Positions 34,901 to 46,615 of a stretch of 64,000 nt of DNA are shown in pieces. Position 1 is the first letter of the stretch; each line of letters starts with the position of its first letter. The notes under the pieces were generated by a model. That model saw only the letters and a program-made list of their open reading frames with translations, did not search any database and had not been told where the DNA came from. A program made the position numbers and the translations under genes. The stretch is from Dioscorea cayenensis subsp. rotundata. Its lineage: Eukaryota > Streptophyta > Magnoliopsida > Dioscoreales > Dioscoreaceae. The stretch is from contig NC_052475.1 of assembly GCF_009730915.1 (NCBI RefSeq), forward strand, positions 26,783,016 through 26,847,015. Direction: 5' to 3'.

Positions 34901-37446
34901 CAAAAAGATAATGATAGCACTCAGCCTGAAAAAAGAGGTGCACTCTACGTGTATTAATCAAGAAATGGCATAGGAATTAGCAAAGAATTGCCTCAAAATC
35001 CACATTCATCAAATCAGAATCCAAATGAGTGCTATTCCAAAAGTCATAACTAATGGTTTATAAATCAAGATATATAAATTATCAGAAAATGTTAGGCCTT
35101 GAAATTTGGATAGAGGATGGTAATTCTTCAAATATGAATAGGGGCATTCTATCTAGGAAATTATAGTCCTTACTCCTTAAGGTGCCAAAGTTGCTTTGAA
35201 GGAATTCATGCAGGCCAAAATGTCACACATAAAATCAGTACATCGGATTTTTGTTTAAAAAAAAAAGAAAAAGGAAAAGGAAACAAACCTGGGTTTTGGC
35301 ACTAATCCAGGAGTCTCCCCAGACATATATGCCATGGTTGCGAACGAGAACAGCAGTTGATTTTGGATATGCTGCAATCTATAAGCATTCAGTTAGTATA
35401 TTGAGCAAGCCACTATGAATATGTAACAGATTACAATATTTCACCATCTTTTAAAATGTATTATGATAAACTATTGAATATATATATATATATATAATCC
35501 ATGGAGAACTGAATATGTAAGAATATCTAGATAAACTATTGAATAAGCATATCTACAATATGCTCAGTGAATAAGCATAAAATACTACCGCTGCACTGAG
35601 AGAATCTGTGAGCTCCCTTTCATGAGCAGTGTTCTCAATTATTGGAACTACGAGTTCATCATAATATCCATGCCCTTGAATTCCTTTGATCATTTCCATA
35701 TGAGTTATCTGCATCAATCAATCAAAAAGGTTCTCATAAGCAAATGTAAGAGATAATAGTACACACAGAGGGCACTAGTAAGACATGGTTCAGTTTCAAC
35801 TAAAGCAAAGCTGCAGGAAACTCAAATTCTGCATTAGACTGTTCTCATTTGTACCATATGAGATTCAATGCAGAGATTGTCAGCAGAACAGTCCATAATT
35901 ATTGATACATTGATAAACAATATTTCCTTGTTATATGTGATCAAAATAAGCTGGATTCTGTAAAATGTAGTCCAGTATTTTTGCTTTCATTACAGAGAAA
36001 GAATGTAGCATCGCAAGAGAACCTACTACTTGACAGAGATAACCTTCTCTATCGGTCTGCATATGCTGCTATGCTAGCTTCTATGTTTTTATGCAAGATT
36101 GTGCATCCCTTTTTAAACATAAAATTAATTACGAGAAAAGCCAAAACTGGGGCAAAAGGAAAAGAATTTCGTAAAATACTTATGAGATTTCAAAGCTTAC
36201 ACGAAACTCTTTAGAAAATGGATGGAGCATTGTTACAAGGCAAGATTCCATCCCATGACTATGAATAACAGCACCAGCATTACGCATCCCATAAGCCTGC
36301 AGAAGATAATTTTGATAGTTCATAAATTGAAACTCAAACCAAAAGCAAACACAAACAAATTCTCAAATTTGAGAACTTAATACTTGTGTCAGTTTCCTGT
36401 CAATAGTTTTAAACATCAGTAAAAGGAACTAACATCTAAGAACGTCTAGAAATAAAAAAGGAATATTCCAACACAGAAGAGTGATGGATACATTTGCAAT
36501 GCAATATCACGGTTAAATAGATATTTTTGGTATAACTTGAAAAGCAACCAATCAATCATTGGCCGCCAAAACATGTTGATATTCTAGCTCAAAAAAAAAA
36601 AAAACTTGTTTCTAAGAAACATAATAAATTGTATAACTCTTAGTAACACCACATCTTTAATAAAAAAAAAACTCTTGAGTTTACTAATCCATTGGAATCT
36701 GGGTCTCATCAAGAACAAACTTCAAATCAATTATTCAAGTGCAACAAGCCTTTTGGAATGCATAATTAATTTAAATCTTCAACAAATACCAATTACCGGA
36801 ATAAGATAATGAATTTCAAATATAATTGCTAAAACGTGAATGTAGAAATAGACCATCAATTTTCCTCTCTTTTGGTAAATCAATTTGAATTTTACTTTGG
36901 CTGAAACACATTCTTCATCCAAAACACAAGATTAACTCATTAACATACAACCAACATCAACCATTTTCATAAAGGAAAGCCCAAGAATGGAGAGAATACC
37001 TTGAGAAAGAGAGGAGCACAGTCAGAGCACTTGGGGGCCTTGTTGGGATAGGGCTTGGGCGACGGCGCCGACAGCACAGTCCCATCTCCGGACATCACAT
37101 ACATGTCCTCCGGTGCCATCCGCTCCTTCTGCACGCCTGAATTCCAATCCAATCCCCACCGAATCAATCATCAATAAACCTTGATTTGCAAGAATAATCA
37201 ACAGAACAATTGGGATTGACCAGAGGGGGACATGACGATGAGCTGGTGTGGGCGTGGGATGGACTCATCATAGACCTTGATGGTGATGCTCCCGCCGGTG
37301 CCGGAGACCCAACCAAGCGTGTAGAACTGCCGGCATAGCTCAGCCACCAGCGAGCGCGTCTCGCTAACCGCCGTACCCTCCAAGTAGGCCAGAGCGGAGA
37401 CGCCAAGGAAATCAGTCCCACCTCCAGCCGCCGCCCCGGACGCCAT
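31978..37446 (-). CDS. DEP1: Bifunctional methylthioribulose-1-phosphate dehydratase / enolase-phosphatase
   Basis: The enzyme runs two consecutive steps of the methionine salvage (Yang) cycle: dehydration of 5-methylthioribulose-1-phosphate, then enolisation and dephosphorylation to acireductone. Twelve minus-strand exons: 37446-37221, 37136-37000, 36296-36201, 35708-35589, 35378-35289, 34925-34770, 34504-34349, 33619-33470, 33377-33276, 32969-32860, 32762-32644 and 32069-31978. They join in one frame of 517 residues (plant DEP1 ~507). The N-terminal MtnB-like aldolase domain (to about 240) has the zinc-site His residues 133 and 135 (AVIHSHG) and 208 ([11 protein letters not shown]). The C-terminal HAD phosphatase starts at about 276 with [14 protein letters not shown] (Asp281, Glu283) and includes [11 protein letters not shown] and [16 protein letters not shown]. 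The fusion order is the plant one. No frame break. Confidence 0.95.
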
Positions 37447-37998
37447 TGTTCTCCAGTCTCTGCTCTCGCTACAAGCTCACGCATCATTGAAAAGGAGAGC
37501 GAATATGAATATAGAAAGAAGTTTTTCAGAAAAGACCCTGAAAAGATTGGTTATTTGATACAAAGCATTGAGAGTTGTGTCTAGATTCATCTTATGTGAC
37601 ATGTGTGGTGTGGTTGTATCCTCAAAAATTCACCTAATTATATATATATATATATAGAGAGAGGATTTATCTTCTATGTAAGTTAATGGATGCCGTTGAA
37701 TTTTAATACTGTGATTATAAATAATAGCGTAGTATTTTAATTTAGACTAGACTGTTCAATCAATTAATGAATTGTATCATTGTGCTTATAAATAATAGTA
37801 CATTAAAAAATGATATATATAATTTTTTAATCTAAACTGTTTAATCAAAATTTTAGCTATTCAACTTTATTTTCTATTACACCTAAAACATCACTCTACA
37901 AACAAAATAACAATTAATCAACCTAAATTAACTCTCACTATACACTCTAATTGATACTCTCCTCGTGTGTTCTACTAATGTCCGCAATTGATGTTTTT

Positions 37999-38035
<37 letters not shown>

Positions 38036-39181
38036 TGATAACACTCGGTTAAATTAAAAGTTGTGCACGTTTTTCAACTCTAGCCCTCATTCATCATTAA
38101 AATAAATTATAAATTATCAATTTTTTATAATAATAAATATTAAAAAATTTAGTTAAATTCCTAAACTACTTTTGGAACTGTTAATTTTTATTTAGATGTA
38201 ATAAATAAAATAAGTTTAATTTTTTATAAGTATATATGTAAAATATTGACTTAATCATTGTTAGAAGTTTTTAGGATTTAGATGTATGAATAAAATGAGT
38301 TTAATTTTTTAGGACTATATTTATGTATATGTAAAAATATTAATTTAATGATGATTAGAAATTTTGAGAAGTATATATGTACAGGTTTTTGACCATTTAA
38401 TGTGTAATAATATATTTTAATGACTTATGTGGAGTTCAAAGGTTTAAGTACTAACAAATCAAATATTTCTTTTTAAAAAGCATACACAACTGGATGAATT
38501 TTCAAGTGTACAAGTAAAAAACTTTATTGAAATTATATTTTCTGAAAAAATGCTTAATGTTTGTTAAAATTAATGATTGTTTAATATTATTTAATCAATT
38601 CATTTATCACTCATCCAAATATCCATTTGAGTCAAATCTTAATTTAAAATAAAGACAAGTCTAGACGTATGTGTTATGGTTTTGCCAGTAGGGAATGCTT
38701 ACGGATCATCCTCAAATGGGATTGCTAATTATTAGACAAAAACAACCCCATAAATTCCAAAAAAAAACACAAAAAAAAGGAGATTTATTTTATTGCCGGA
38801 ATTACAGAACCTTAATTTTTTTTTTAAATACAGCCAATAGCATTGCTGTGCCCAAACTTGAAACCAATGATAGCATAGCCACTCATGAAATCATAACTAA
38901 AATGACTGCAATTTATAAGAACAACAAATGTAAAATAAGATAAAGGGCTAACAATAATCATATATTTTCCAAATTCCAATCTTGGTATGTTTGCTCAGAG
39001 CTTCATTCCAACAGCAATTCATGATACCAATAAACTTGGTTCCAGTCAGTCATGAAATGCAAAGAATGGAAAAAACATCAAATCACTCCGGAATCAAAAT
39101 CTGGAAATCAAAATTACTCAAAATGAACATCTGTTCACTCTGCTATTAAGATAGAATCCGTGATGACAAAATTCTAATGTT
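37447..39181. other. Intergenic region between DEP1 and PNO1
   Basis: AT-rich. A TA microsatellite at about 38004-38031 and a shorter one at 37639-37657 are visible. It includes the DEP1 promoter side and the PNO1 3' region. No gene is recognised. Short near-repeats (for example AGTTTAATTTTTTA..AGTATATATGTA at 38210-38240 and 38300-38330) suggest old transposon debris. Confidence 0.55.
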
Positions 39182-41623
39182 CTAGTACCTCTCTGCTAGT
39201 CTTGCAGAAACAGCTCTGAGTTTAGAGTAAACCTTTCCGGCGGGTGATCCCAAAATAAGGCTGCAAAGAGAATCTCTAGCAACTTTGATGTTGATAAATG
39301 ACCCTAGAATGTTGATCTTTGTATCGGCAATGACAATTCTAGTCCTTGTTGAGTTCTCAATGGCAAACTTTGTTTTGCCTCCTTTCCCCGAAAGCCGTCC
39401 TATTGCACGAGAAAGGTGCTCACCGCGTAGTGCCTTCACATCCTTGATCTCAAAAGAATCAACATAGAGATCATCTAGACGCAGGAGTGCTAAGGCATCA
39501 GCTACATCAAATCCAAGCATGAACGCATGGACAAAATCAGCACATTTTTGAAGATTACTCACATCTGGTGTGTCTGATCTTGTTTTCAGTTCCACCCGTC
39601 GAGCCTAGAATACCAAAAAAACAAACTTCAGACACAAAAGCAAAAACTTAAAGCTAAAAGCAAAAGCTAACAAAAAAATGAAAGAAAATATTTTCATTGA
39701 GGAAAAGTTGGAAACATATTTTAAAATATCATTTGCATGCTTCATGCTCCCGAATGCCATTATAGATTTAGAGAACATCTCTAGGCAACATGAATAAAGA
39801 AGATTTTGAAGAAACTGCAATGAAATATTCTGCGCTTTGAAGAGGATTACCTTACCTAAATTAACCAGAGGACCAGCAGGCTACAGTCCCTTATTAAAAG
39901 TTAAAACAATAAGGGTAATTGATGCCTCTTCTAAAAATGATAACCCTTCAGATCTGCCATTTTCTTGTGTTTGCATTTTTTTATTTTTTATTTTTTGGAA
40001 ATTGCTTGATGAATACTATTCGTCATAAACAAAAATATCCCCATAAAAGCTCTTCATATTTGTTTCAGTAAATTGATGATTTATACTCTTATGATTTTTA
40101 TAAATTTGATTATTAACAAAACAAAAAGAAAAGAGTGCAATCCAGAAGATGAGAACTGAACAGTGATAGCAAAACGAAGCTGTCAGACTATTCTAAGCAT
40201 ATCCTGAACCAAAACACTAGGCAGTACCATGCTTTGAACCTGGCAAACTCTAACATAAATATACAAAAACATCACAGTAAGAGCATTGAGATTTTATCAA
40301 AACAAATCCAGGGTCAAAAAGAAACACGATTATAAAACTATGCTAATTTCATCCCAGTATAGTCCTCCATGGTCATACAAAAAGGCAAGCCCAAAGATCT
40401 GGTCTGTCTGTTGATCCAGTAGAATTAAAACATTTCAAGTACAGTGAGTACTAATCTGTAAGTTCAGTACCTGGCGGAGTGAAATTCACAGATACCTCAA
40501 GTTCAAATGGCAAAGAAAATTGGTATTTGGCCCATGTGGAAGTCATTACTCAAGAGCTCAGATACCGAACTGGACAATTCAGTAGATCTATTACCAACTT
40601 CCTCATCAAATGCAAAAAAAAATTCTATTTGTCTCAAGAAGTTCAGAACCTCAAGCATTTAAGTCACTAAGAATAAATGTAAATGCACCAGTTAAGTTAA
40701 GACGACATTCAAATCTAGTTTAGTCATCAACTATTCAGTACATTAGATAACAAATTTGTTCATGAACACAAGTAGATAAATTCCATATAAAGCCACATGT
40801 GCAATTAAATTAATTTGTAGGATTATTTGTATAAATTTTCCAATGAATTCCAGGGATAAGACTTTGGTTATAAATCCAAAGCTCTAAACTATAACCATCA
40901 AGCAGTCATAGAGCTCAATACAAATTAAAATCCCACAGACTTGAACATTTTTCCCCACAACTCGCTCATGCTAAAACTTATTTTTTCTATTTTTAAAGCT
41001 TTCACTCCAGTGATTTTTCCCTTAACTTAATCAAATTCTAAATTTCTCTCCAAAGTCTTCATACGCCAATTAACCATAAATCATCTCTTCTGTTATTATC
41101 AATATAAATTGTGCCTATTACCAAAAAACATCCAAAAATCCATAACAACGTCAATGACCAGCGCTACTAAGATTAACAAAAGCCATCCACAAATGAATTC
41201 ATAACCAATCACCTCCAACTAAAATTTCCAGTGCCAAAACATATTCATCCATTCAAACCAAAGAATCGAACACAAATTACGAATTATAATATCTTAAAAA
41301 TAGTTCGCATAATAATTCAATGATTTCGTTTTCATAGCTCAAATAGAGAACTTTACGGAGAAGAAGGGAGGGACCTTAAGATTCATGCGGATATCGATCT
41401 TCATCTGCTCATATATGGGGGTGTAGATCTCCATCCAGCACCGCTTCAGAGGCGAGAAGCGATGAGGCGGCACCGGCACCTTCCTAAACTGAACCTTCCC
41501 GTCCGACATCTCGTGAGGCTTCAGAGCCGGGAACTTTGGCCGGGGAAGATCCGCCTCCGGCCCTCTAACTTCCATCTCCATGGCGACGGCGCCTCCAGCC
41601 AGCTCGCTCGACGCCATGGCCAC
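39182..41623 (-). CDS. PNO1: RNA-binding protein PNO1 (partner of NOB1), KH domain
   Basis: PNO1/Dim2 is a 40S ribosome assembly factor that binds pre-18S rRNA with the NOB1 nuclease. Two exons, 41623-41375 and 39604-39182, joined across a ~1.77 kb intron with GT-AG ends, give 223 residues (family ~220-250). After a short acidic N-terminus (MEMEVRGPEADLPRPKFPAL) come FSPLKRCWMEIYTPIYEQMK, DVADALALLRLDDLYVDSFE and the KH domain at about residues 140-215 (LSRAIGRLSGKGGKTKFAIE, ending near NILGSFINIKVARDS). There are two in-frame ATGs, 41623 and 41617; either could start. There are no frame breaks. The gene is in tandem with DEP1. Confidence 0.95.
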
Positions 41624-42380
41624 AGAGAAGCAACCCTCTACAACTAGGGCTCGTTTTTTTGAGAGGGGAATTCGAGTATATAAATAGTGGGGTGGTTTTT
41701 CAGAAATACCCTTGAAAATAACTAAATTATTAAAAATCTAGCTAACGTTTATACTTGCACATATACCCCCTAAAACACAAATAATTATATCATAGCTTTT
41801 TCAAGAAATTCACAGCTTAGCACGCTTAATTACATAAACTAATTGTTTTTTTATAGAAGCTCATTTTGTTTGATTTCATAAACAGAGTATTCCTCATCCG
41901 CTCTATCATAGCCTGATATGTGTTCCCCATATGATGTTATTTTTTATTATATGGTTAGCAGGATACATATCAGCTATTATAAATGAGAATTTAGAAATAT
42001 TTTACTGAAACCATGTAAAATAACTTTTTTTATAACGCATTAACTTTCTAAATTAACCGAATTATATTTCTAGATTGAACACCTTCAGAAAACCACACAA
42101 ATTCTGTACATGTACTGATGTACTTCTAATTAATTGCCCACTAATAATACATTTTCTAGAGAATTAAGAGAACCATGAAAAAGGCTGTATAGAAATTTTC
42201 AAAGAGTAATGAAGAGCAGTGTTGTTAATTCAAAGATGGCTGTGAATTTGGTGTTTTTCCCCTCAATTTGTTTTCATTGCCCAGTATGGGAAATCAATTA
42301 AGAAATTCTCTCTCTTCTTCTCTTTTACTGCAGCATTGGCAAGTGTATACTGTTCTTGGAAATTTGACAGTTGATCAATG
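41624..42380. other. PNO1 promoter side and 3' region of the LRX gene
   Basis: Non-coding. A TATATAAATAG run lies at about 41677-41687, within 70 bp of the PNO1 start; on the minus strand it reads CTATTTATATA, a possible TATA box. The remainder is AT-rich with no gene. Confidence 0.5.
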
Positions 42381-43924
42381 TTAGTAGCCAGGGTATTGGG
42401 GTGGAGGTGGTGATGCATAGCTAAGTCCCAGTGTTGGAGGGAGGACATCAAAGTCTGACTTAGGAGTTGGAGGTGGTGGTGATGATACCGGCGGCGGCGG
42501 CGGTGGTGGCGGTGGTGGTGGTGTTTGGAAGACCGGTGGAGGTGGAGAAGACAATGGCCGGTGTGGAGGCGAAATAAAGCGGTGGTGGCGGAGAAGGCCA
42601 TTGGACCGGTGGAGGCGGCCGGAACGTTAATGGTGGAGGTGGTGTTGAGTTGACCGGTGGAGGTGGTGGTGGTGATGATAACGGCGGCGGAGGGGGTGAC
42701 TTGACTGGTGGCGGTGGTGGCGAGGAAGGTGGAGAAGAGTGACCCTTAGAGGAGGTTGGAGCAGGAGATTCACACTTAGAATCTTTGCCACAAATCAAAG
42801 AACCATTAAAAACCTTAGCACAAATGGTAGACTCCTTTTGTCTAGGGCCTCTCACCAATGCAATTACTCTTATCATCAAACACCTCGCACTCTTTTGCTT
42901 CACCCATAAAGTAGTTGTTTCCAAAACTAAAGTTTGTTAACTTAGGCAAGCCACAGACACCTTCAGACACAACACCAGTCAATACATTATGAGAAAGTCC
43001 TAGATACTCAAGATTCTTCAACCCTGCCAAACTCTTTGGCAGCTCTCCGGAAAGAGAATTGTACCCCATGTCCAATACCGTAGCATTGCCCAAGAACCCA
43101 AGCTCTGAAGGTAAACAACCTGTTAACTCATTGTTCGTCAAGATAAGCTCATTCAAAGTGCTAGACATCTTCCCAATGGTGGTTGGGATACAACCATTGA
43201 GCTTGTTGTTGGCCAGAACAAGCACGGAAACGGTAGAGTTGCCGATGTTTTCTGGTATCTTTGAAATAAACCGATTATCATTCAAGAACAATGCATCAAG
43301 TTTCTTATCGAAGAGTGCCTTAGGAAGCTCTCCTTCAAACTCGTTAAACCGGAGATCAAGATATCGAAGCTCAGGTAGACCGATAAGAACATCAGGGAAC
43401 TTCCCGACAAGCCTATTATTGCTCAAGTCGAGCTCAGACATCCTTGTAAGCTTTGAGAAGCTCTCAGGTACAACCCCACAAAACCGATTAGAATTCACAT
43501 GAAGAAGAGCAATATCAGTGAGTAAACCAAGCTCAGAAGGGAGATAACCAGCAATATCAGCACCATTGAGATCAAGAACAGAGACGGCATTTACAGTTGG
43601 ATCATCGGGAGCTTTAGAACAAAACACACCATTATAAGAACACACATTGGGGCCAACCCAGTTTCCGGTGAAGTTCTTAGGGTCAGAGTAGATGGCTCGT
43701 TTGAGAGAATGCAGCGCAATGAAGGCTTTTTTAAGGCGAGGGTTCTTGATTTTGATATTGATCTTGAAGCCAAAGTCATAGTTGAGAGGGAGATCACCGG
43801 AGGAGTGTTTGAAGGTGAACAGCTGACGGCGGGCAATGAAGGCGGCCTCGGCGTCGGAGAGGGAGAAGGAGAAAGGCAGAAAGGTGAAGAGGAGGAGAAG
43901 GAGAGAATGGGCCAAGGGCTCCAT
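42381..43924 (-). pseudogene. LRX: Leucine-rich repeat extensin (LRX) gene with two +1 frameshifts
   Basis: LRX proteins sit in the cell wall and bind RALF peptides through the LRR domain. From the ATG at 43924 the frame gives a signal peptide (MEPLAHSLLLLLFTFLPFSF), the LRX N-domain (NWVGPNVCSYNGVFC), and about ten LRRs (DLNGADIAGYLPSELGLLTD ... GCLPSELGFLGNATVLDMGY) up to DDKSNCIGERP, then stops at 42842. The Cys-rich hinge and proline-rich extensin part (KSPPPPPLSSPPPPPP) continue in a second frame, and the end (SYASPPPPQYPGY, stop 42381-42383) in a third. Each switch is repaired by ignoring one base, near 42845-42847 (CCC) and near 42569-42573. The corrected length is a whole number of codons (513 residues). 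The rest is perfectly conserved, so assembly errors are as likely as true decay. An upstream in-frame ATG at 43960 exists but precedes the signal peptide. Confidence 0.85.
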
Positions 43925-44001
43925 GGTGAGCAATGGCTTCTTCACCCTTGGAGAGCCCAAGGCTGAGAAGAAAAGAGGGCGGGGGGACGAGAGGGAGGAG
44001 G

Positions 44002-44010
44002 GGTTATAAA
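44002..44010 (-). promoter_or_regulatory. Possible TATA box of the LRX gene
   Basis: On the minus strand this reads TTTATAACC, ~80 bp upstream of the ATG at 43924. Weak sequence match but sensible spacing. Confidence 0.3.
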
Positions 44011-44795
44011 CAAGAACTAGTCGTTGGAATTTGGATGGCGCGCCTTTCTTCTTGGTTGACCGTTGATTTCGGTTGGTTTGGTTTTTTGCCTTTAATTTGG
44101 ATGTTTAATTTTGGGTGTTTTGTTGTAATGTCTTTGTCTGTTGCAACGGATAAATATTTTTAGTCCCGTGTGTGTTGGAATTGTATGAAATTTAGTATAT
44201 TGTATCCAATTTCAGTAATGAATTTTCCCTTCAATAATTTTTTTAAAAAAAAAAAAAAAAATAAAAAACTTGGCTCAAACTAACCTTTGTTTATTGACCA
44301 AAAAGAGTCAATGGATGTTTAGCGAAACATACATTCTTAAAACTATCTTATCAATAAATCTCTTTAGTACCACTTTAATGGATGGGCTGAATTTTGAAGA
44401 AGAGATTTTTTTGTATTTTAGTGGCATCTTTGTCACATCATGATAGGGAAGGCGTGCTTGTGTGGTTGAGTAGTGCAAGTCAATAGTCTTATATACAACA
44501 AAATCTATTTATTATTTATGTTTATAATTACCGAGAATCTCACCTTGTTAGTAGGTGAGGAATTAGTGAATTATGAAATGTATCAATACTGAAATTCATC
44601 TTAAATTCATCTGATAATTTTTAAAAAAAAATAATTGAGACATAAGACATACATAATTAAACATGAATTGATATATATATATATTGACAAATGTAAATAA
44701 GTTATGTGTCAAAATTTAGACACATGTGAAGAGTTAAAATTCTACAATATTTATGTTTTTTATCTATACAAATTGAAATTAAACCCATTCTTTCT
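44011..44795. other. Intergenic, AT-rich, no gene seen
   Basis: Upstream region of the LRX gene, with A/T homopolymer near 44240-44270 and a short TA run at 44671-44682. Nothing coding is recognised. Confidence 0.5.
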
Positions 44796-44808
44796 AAAAA
44801 AAATGAAT

Positions 44809-44988
44809 GGGGGAGGTCATGGGTTCAAATCTCTCCCCCAACAACACTGTTCATACACTGTTCATACACTGTTCATCCGGGATTTTTATATTATTCTCAT
44901 GCTGTACATATACTGTGCATCCGGGTTCCAGTACTGTTTAGTATTGTTTCTATTCATAAAAAAGGGCGTTTGTCGTCTATTATTCAAA
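44809..44988 (+). mobile_element. SINE-like insertion, 5'-truncated
   Basis: About 180 bp ending in an A run and flanked by a 13-bp direct repeat of eight A then TGAAT (44796-44808 and 44989-45001). Near its start, GGTTCAAATC (44822-44831) matches the Pol III B-box consensus. No A-box lies upstream, so the copy would be 5'-truncated. Internally, CACTGTTCATA is repeated three times and a ..GTGCATCCGGG variant follows. Because the flanking repeat includes A runs, part of it may be chance. Confidence 0.5.
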
Positions 44989-45361
44989 AAAAAAAATGAA
45001 TAATTTATATAAAAGATTTAATATTAATATACTAACCAATTATTAGCATCAAATGATATATTCAAATAAATCCAAGATGTCTACAATCGAGGGACTTCTA
45101 AATTTTTTTTAAAAAAAATTCATGAACTGCAAGATAATTATCATTGAAAAATTGACAAATATAACTATTTCTTCTATTTTTTACGAGGGTGTATGTGCAA
45201 ATAACCCAACTAAAGGTGACTGGGTTTCTTTCCCATTGTGACCCATGAATTCATAAATAACGGAGGTTGTTCACCCGCGTTTTCGATGGGGGTAACGCGA
45301 GCTCGAGAACGATCGCTGCGGCATCCGTTGTCGTCCTTCGCCTCCGAGCTCGCAAGAATCC

Positions 45362-45457
45362 ATGGCCGCTCCCAGCGATCTCGATCGCCTCTTCATCTTC
45401 GAACACTCCTGCCAGACATCTGAGGCCGGCTACGCCAAGAACCCTCACGACGCGGAT
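45362..45457 (+). pseudogene. TOM20: TOM20-like first exon (plant mitochondrial import receptor), rest not found
   Basis: The ATG at 45362 opens 32 codons: DLDRLFIFEHSCQTSEAGYA then KNPHDAD, followed directly by a GTGAGT donor. It matches the N-terminus of plant TOM20, where NP(H/L)DADNLT begins the first TPR. TOM20 is the outer-membrane receptor for mitochondrial presequences. The expected next exon (NLTRWGGALLELSQ-like) was not found on the + strand of the window, so this is a partial gene, perhaps a retained promoter-exon fragment. A TOM20-like C-terminal scrap lies 600 bp downstream. Confidence 0.65.
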
Positions 45458-45999
45458 GTGAGTCACTGCTCCTCCCTTCCTCCCTGTTCTCCGGTAACCC
45501 TAATCAATGTCAGTGAATCGAACTCTAAACTATGGAAAAAGGTAATGTGATCGATTTTCAGGTATGTTTGATCTAATACTCTTTTTCAAGATCGTCATCT
45601 TCTCGTTAAGCAAGTACTAAACCCTAGTCAAATTGTAAGCGATAGCGCGAGAGCTTTCTTGGTCGTTTTTATACTTTTTATGTGCATTCTTTGGATTTGA
45701 TTGCTTGAATATGAATATCTTAGGCAATGCAACTTAGTTTATTGCAGACAATGGGTTTCTGGGATAACCTGGAAATTCTTGTTGGAATGTTTTTGTGTTT
45801 GATCTGTTTGGTAAATCCTTTTTTGTTTAGCTCTTGGATGCTCTTGCTTATTTTATGTTTTTAGAAAAAATGTTATGATGAATTTATCTTCTAAAACTCT
45901 TGGGGAACCATCATATTGCATTCTGTTTTGTGTGTTTGAACTGTTTATCTAACCCAAATTAAATGCAAGATAGGATTTATTTACCATGATAAATTTACA

Positions 46000-46615
46000 T
46001 TTGCACGACCTTTGTTGCCTTCGATCGGGTGACATGTGTGTATAGATCTGCTCTCAGGCACCAGAACAACATCAGCCTTCAGTAGGAGGATCTGGTGCAT
46101 CAAAGACTAAAGTTTATATGCTTTGTGCTCACTAAAGGAATTTAGAGTTGAATACATGAATTCCTTGCATTTTTCCTCAAAGAGTCCCAGGCTTCTAATA
46201 TGCTTATTTCTGTATATTAGTTTTATTGCACAAACCCACTCTGAATGGACCATCAGACAAGCTGTCATGATTGCATCTCATTTCCCTTAGCACTGTCATT
46301 AGGACTATCATCTGAAGCACCCTTGTTGGCCTATTTCATGTGACATATAGGTCTTTGTTCTCAGATACCTGAATTACATTAGACTTTAGTAGGAGGATCT
46401 GATGCTTCAGCAGTGGAGGTCTATATGCATTTTGCTTGCCAAAAAGAATGTGATGACCAATAGGGTTTCATTGCAATTTTTTCCTTGAACAGTCACTTCT
46501 GGACTTGCCGATATGCTTGTTTCTGCATATTAGTTTCATTGGAAGAAATCATGATTTTTATCTTTTTACAGTTCAATGTGATTGAAACTATTTTCATTTT
46601 TCCTGAACTTTTGCA
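46000..46615. repeat. Tandem duplication, ~307-bp period
   Basis: The block around GTAGGAGGATCTG (46082-46094 and 46389-46401) is followed in both copies by related blocks, ending ATATGCTT.TTTCTG.ATATTA and GTTT.ATTG. The copies are diverged, so the duplication is old. Confidence 0.6.
46055..46135 (+). pseudogene. TOM20-like C-terminal fragment
   Basis: In frame it reads QAPEQHQPSVGGSGASKTKV then a few residues and a stop. This resembles the low-complexity linker before the membrane anchor of plant TOM20, but the Lys-rich and transmembrane segments are missing. A second, more decayed copy (VGGSDASAVEVYM) lies at about 46385-46425 within a tandem duplication. The assignment is tentative. Confidence 0.4.

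Noticed and set aside
43059-43502. 147-codon + strand frame
   Set aside because: Antisense shadow of the LRR region of the LRX gene.
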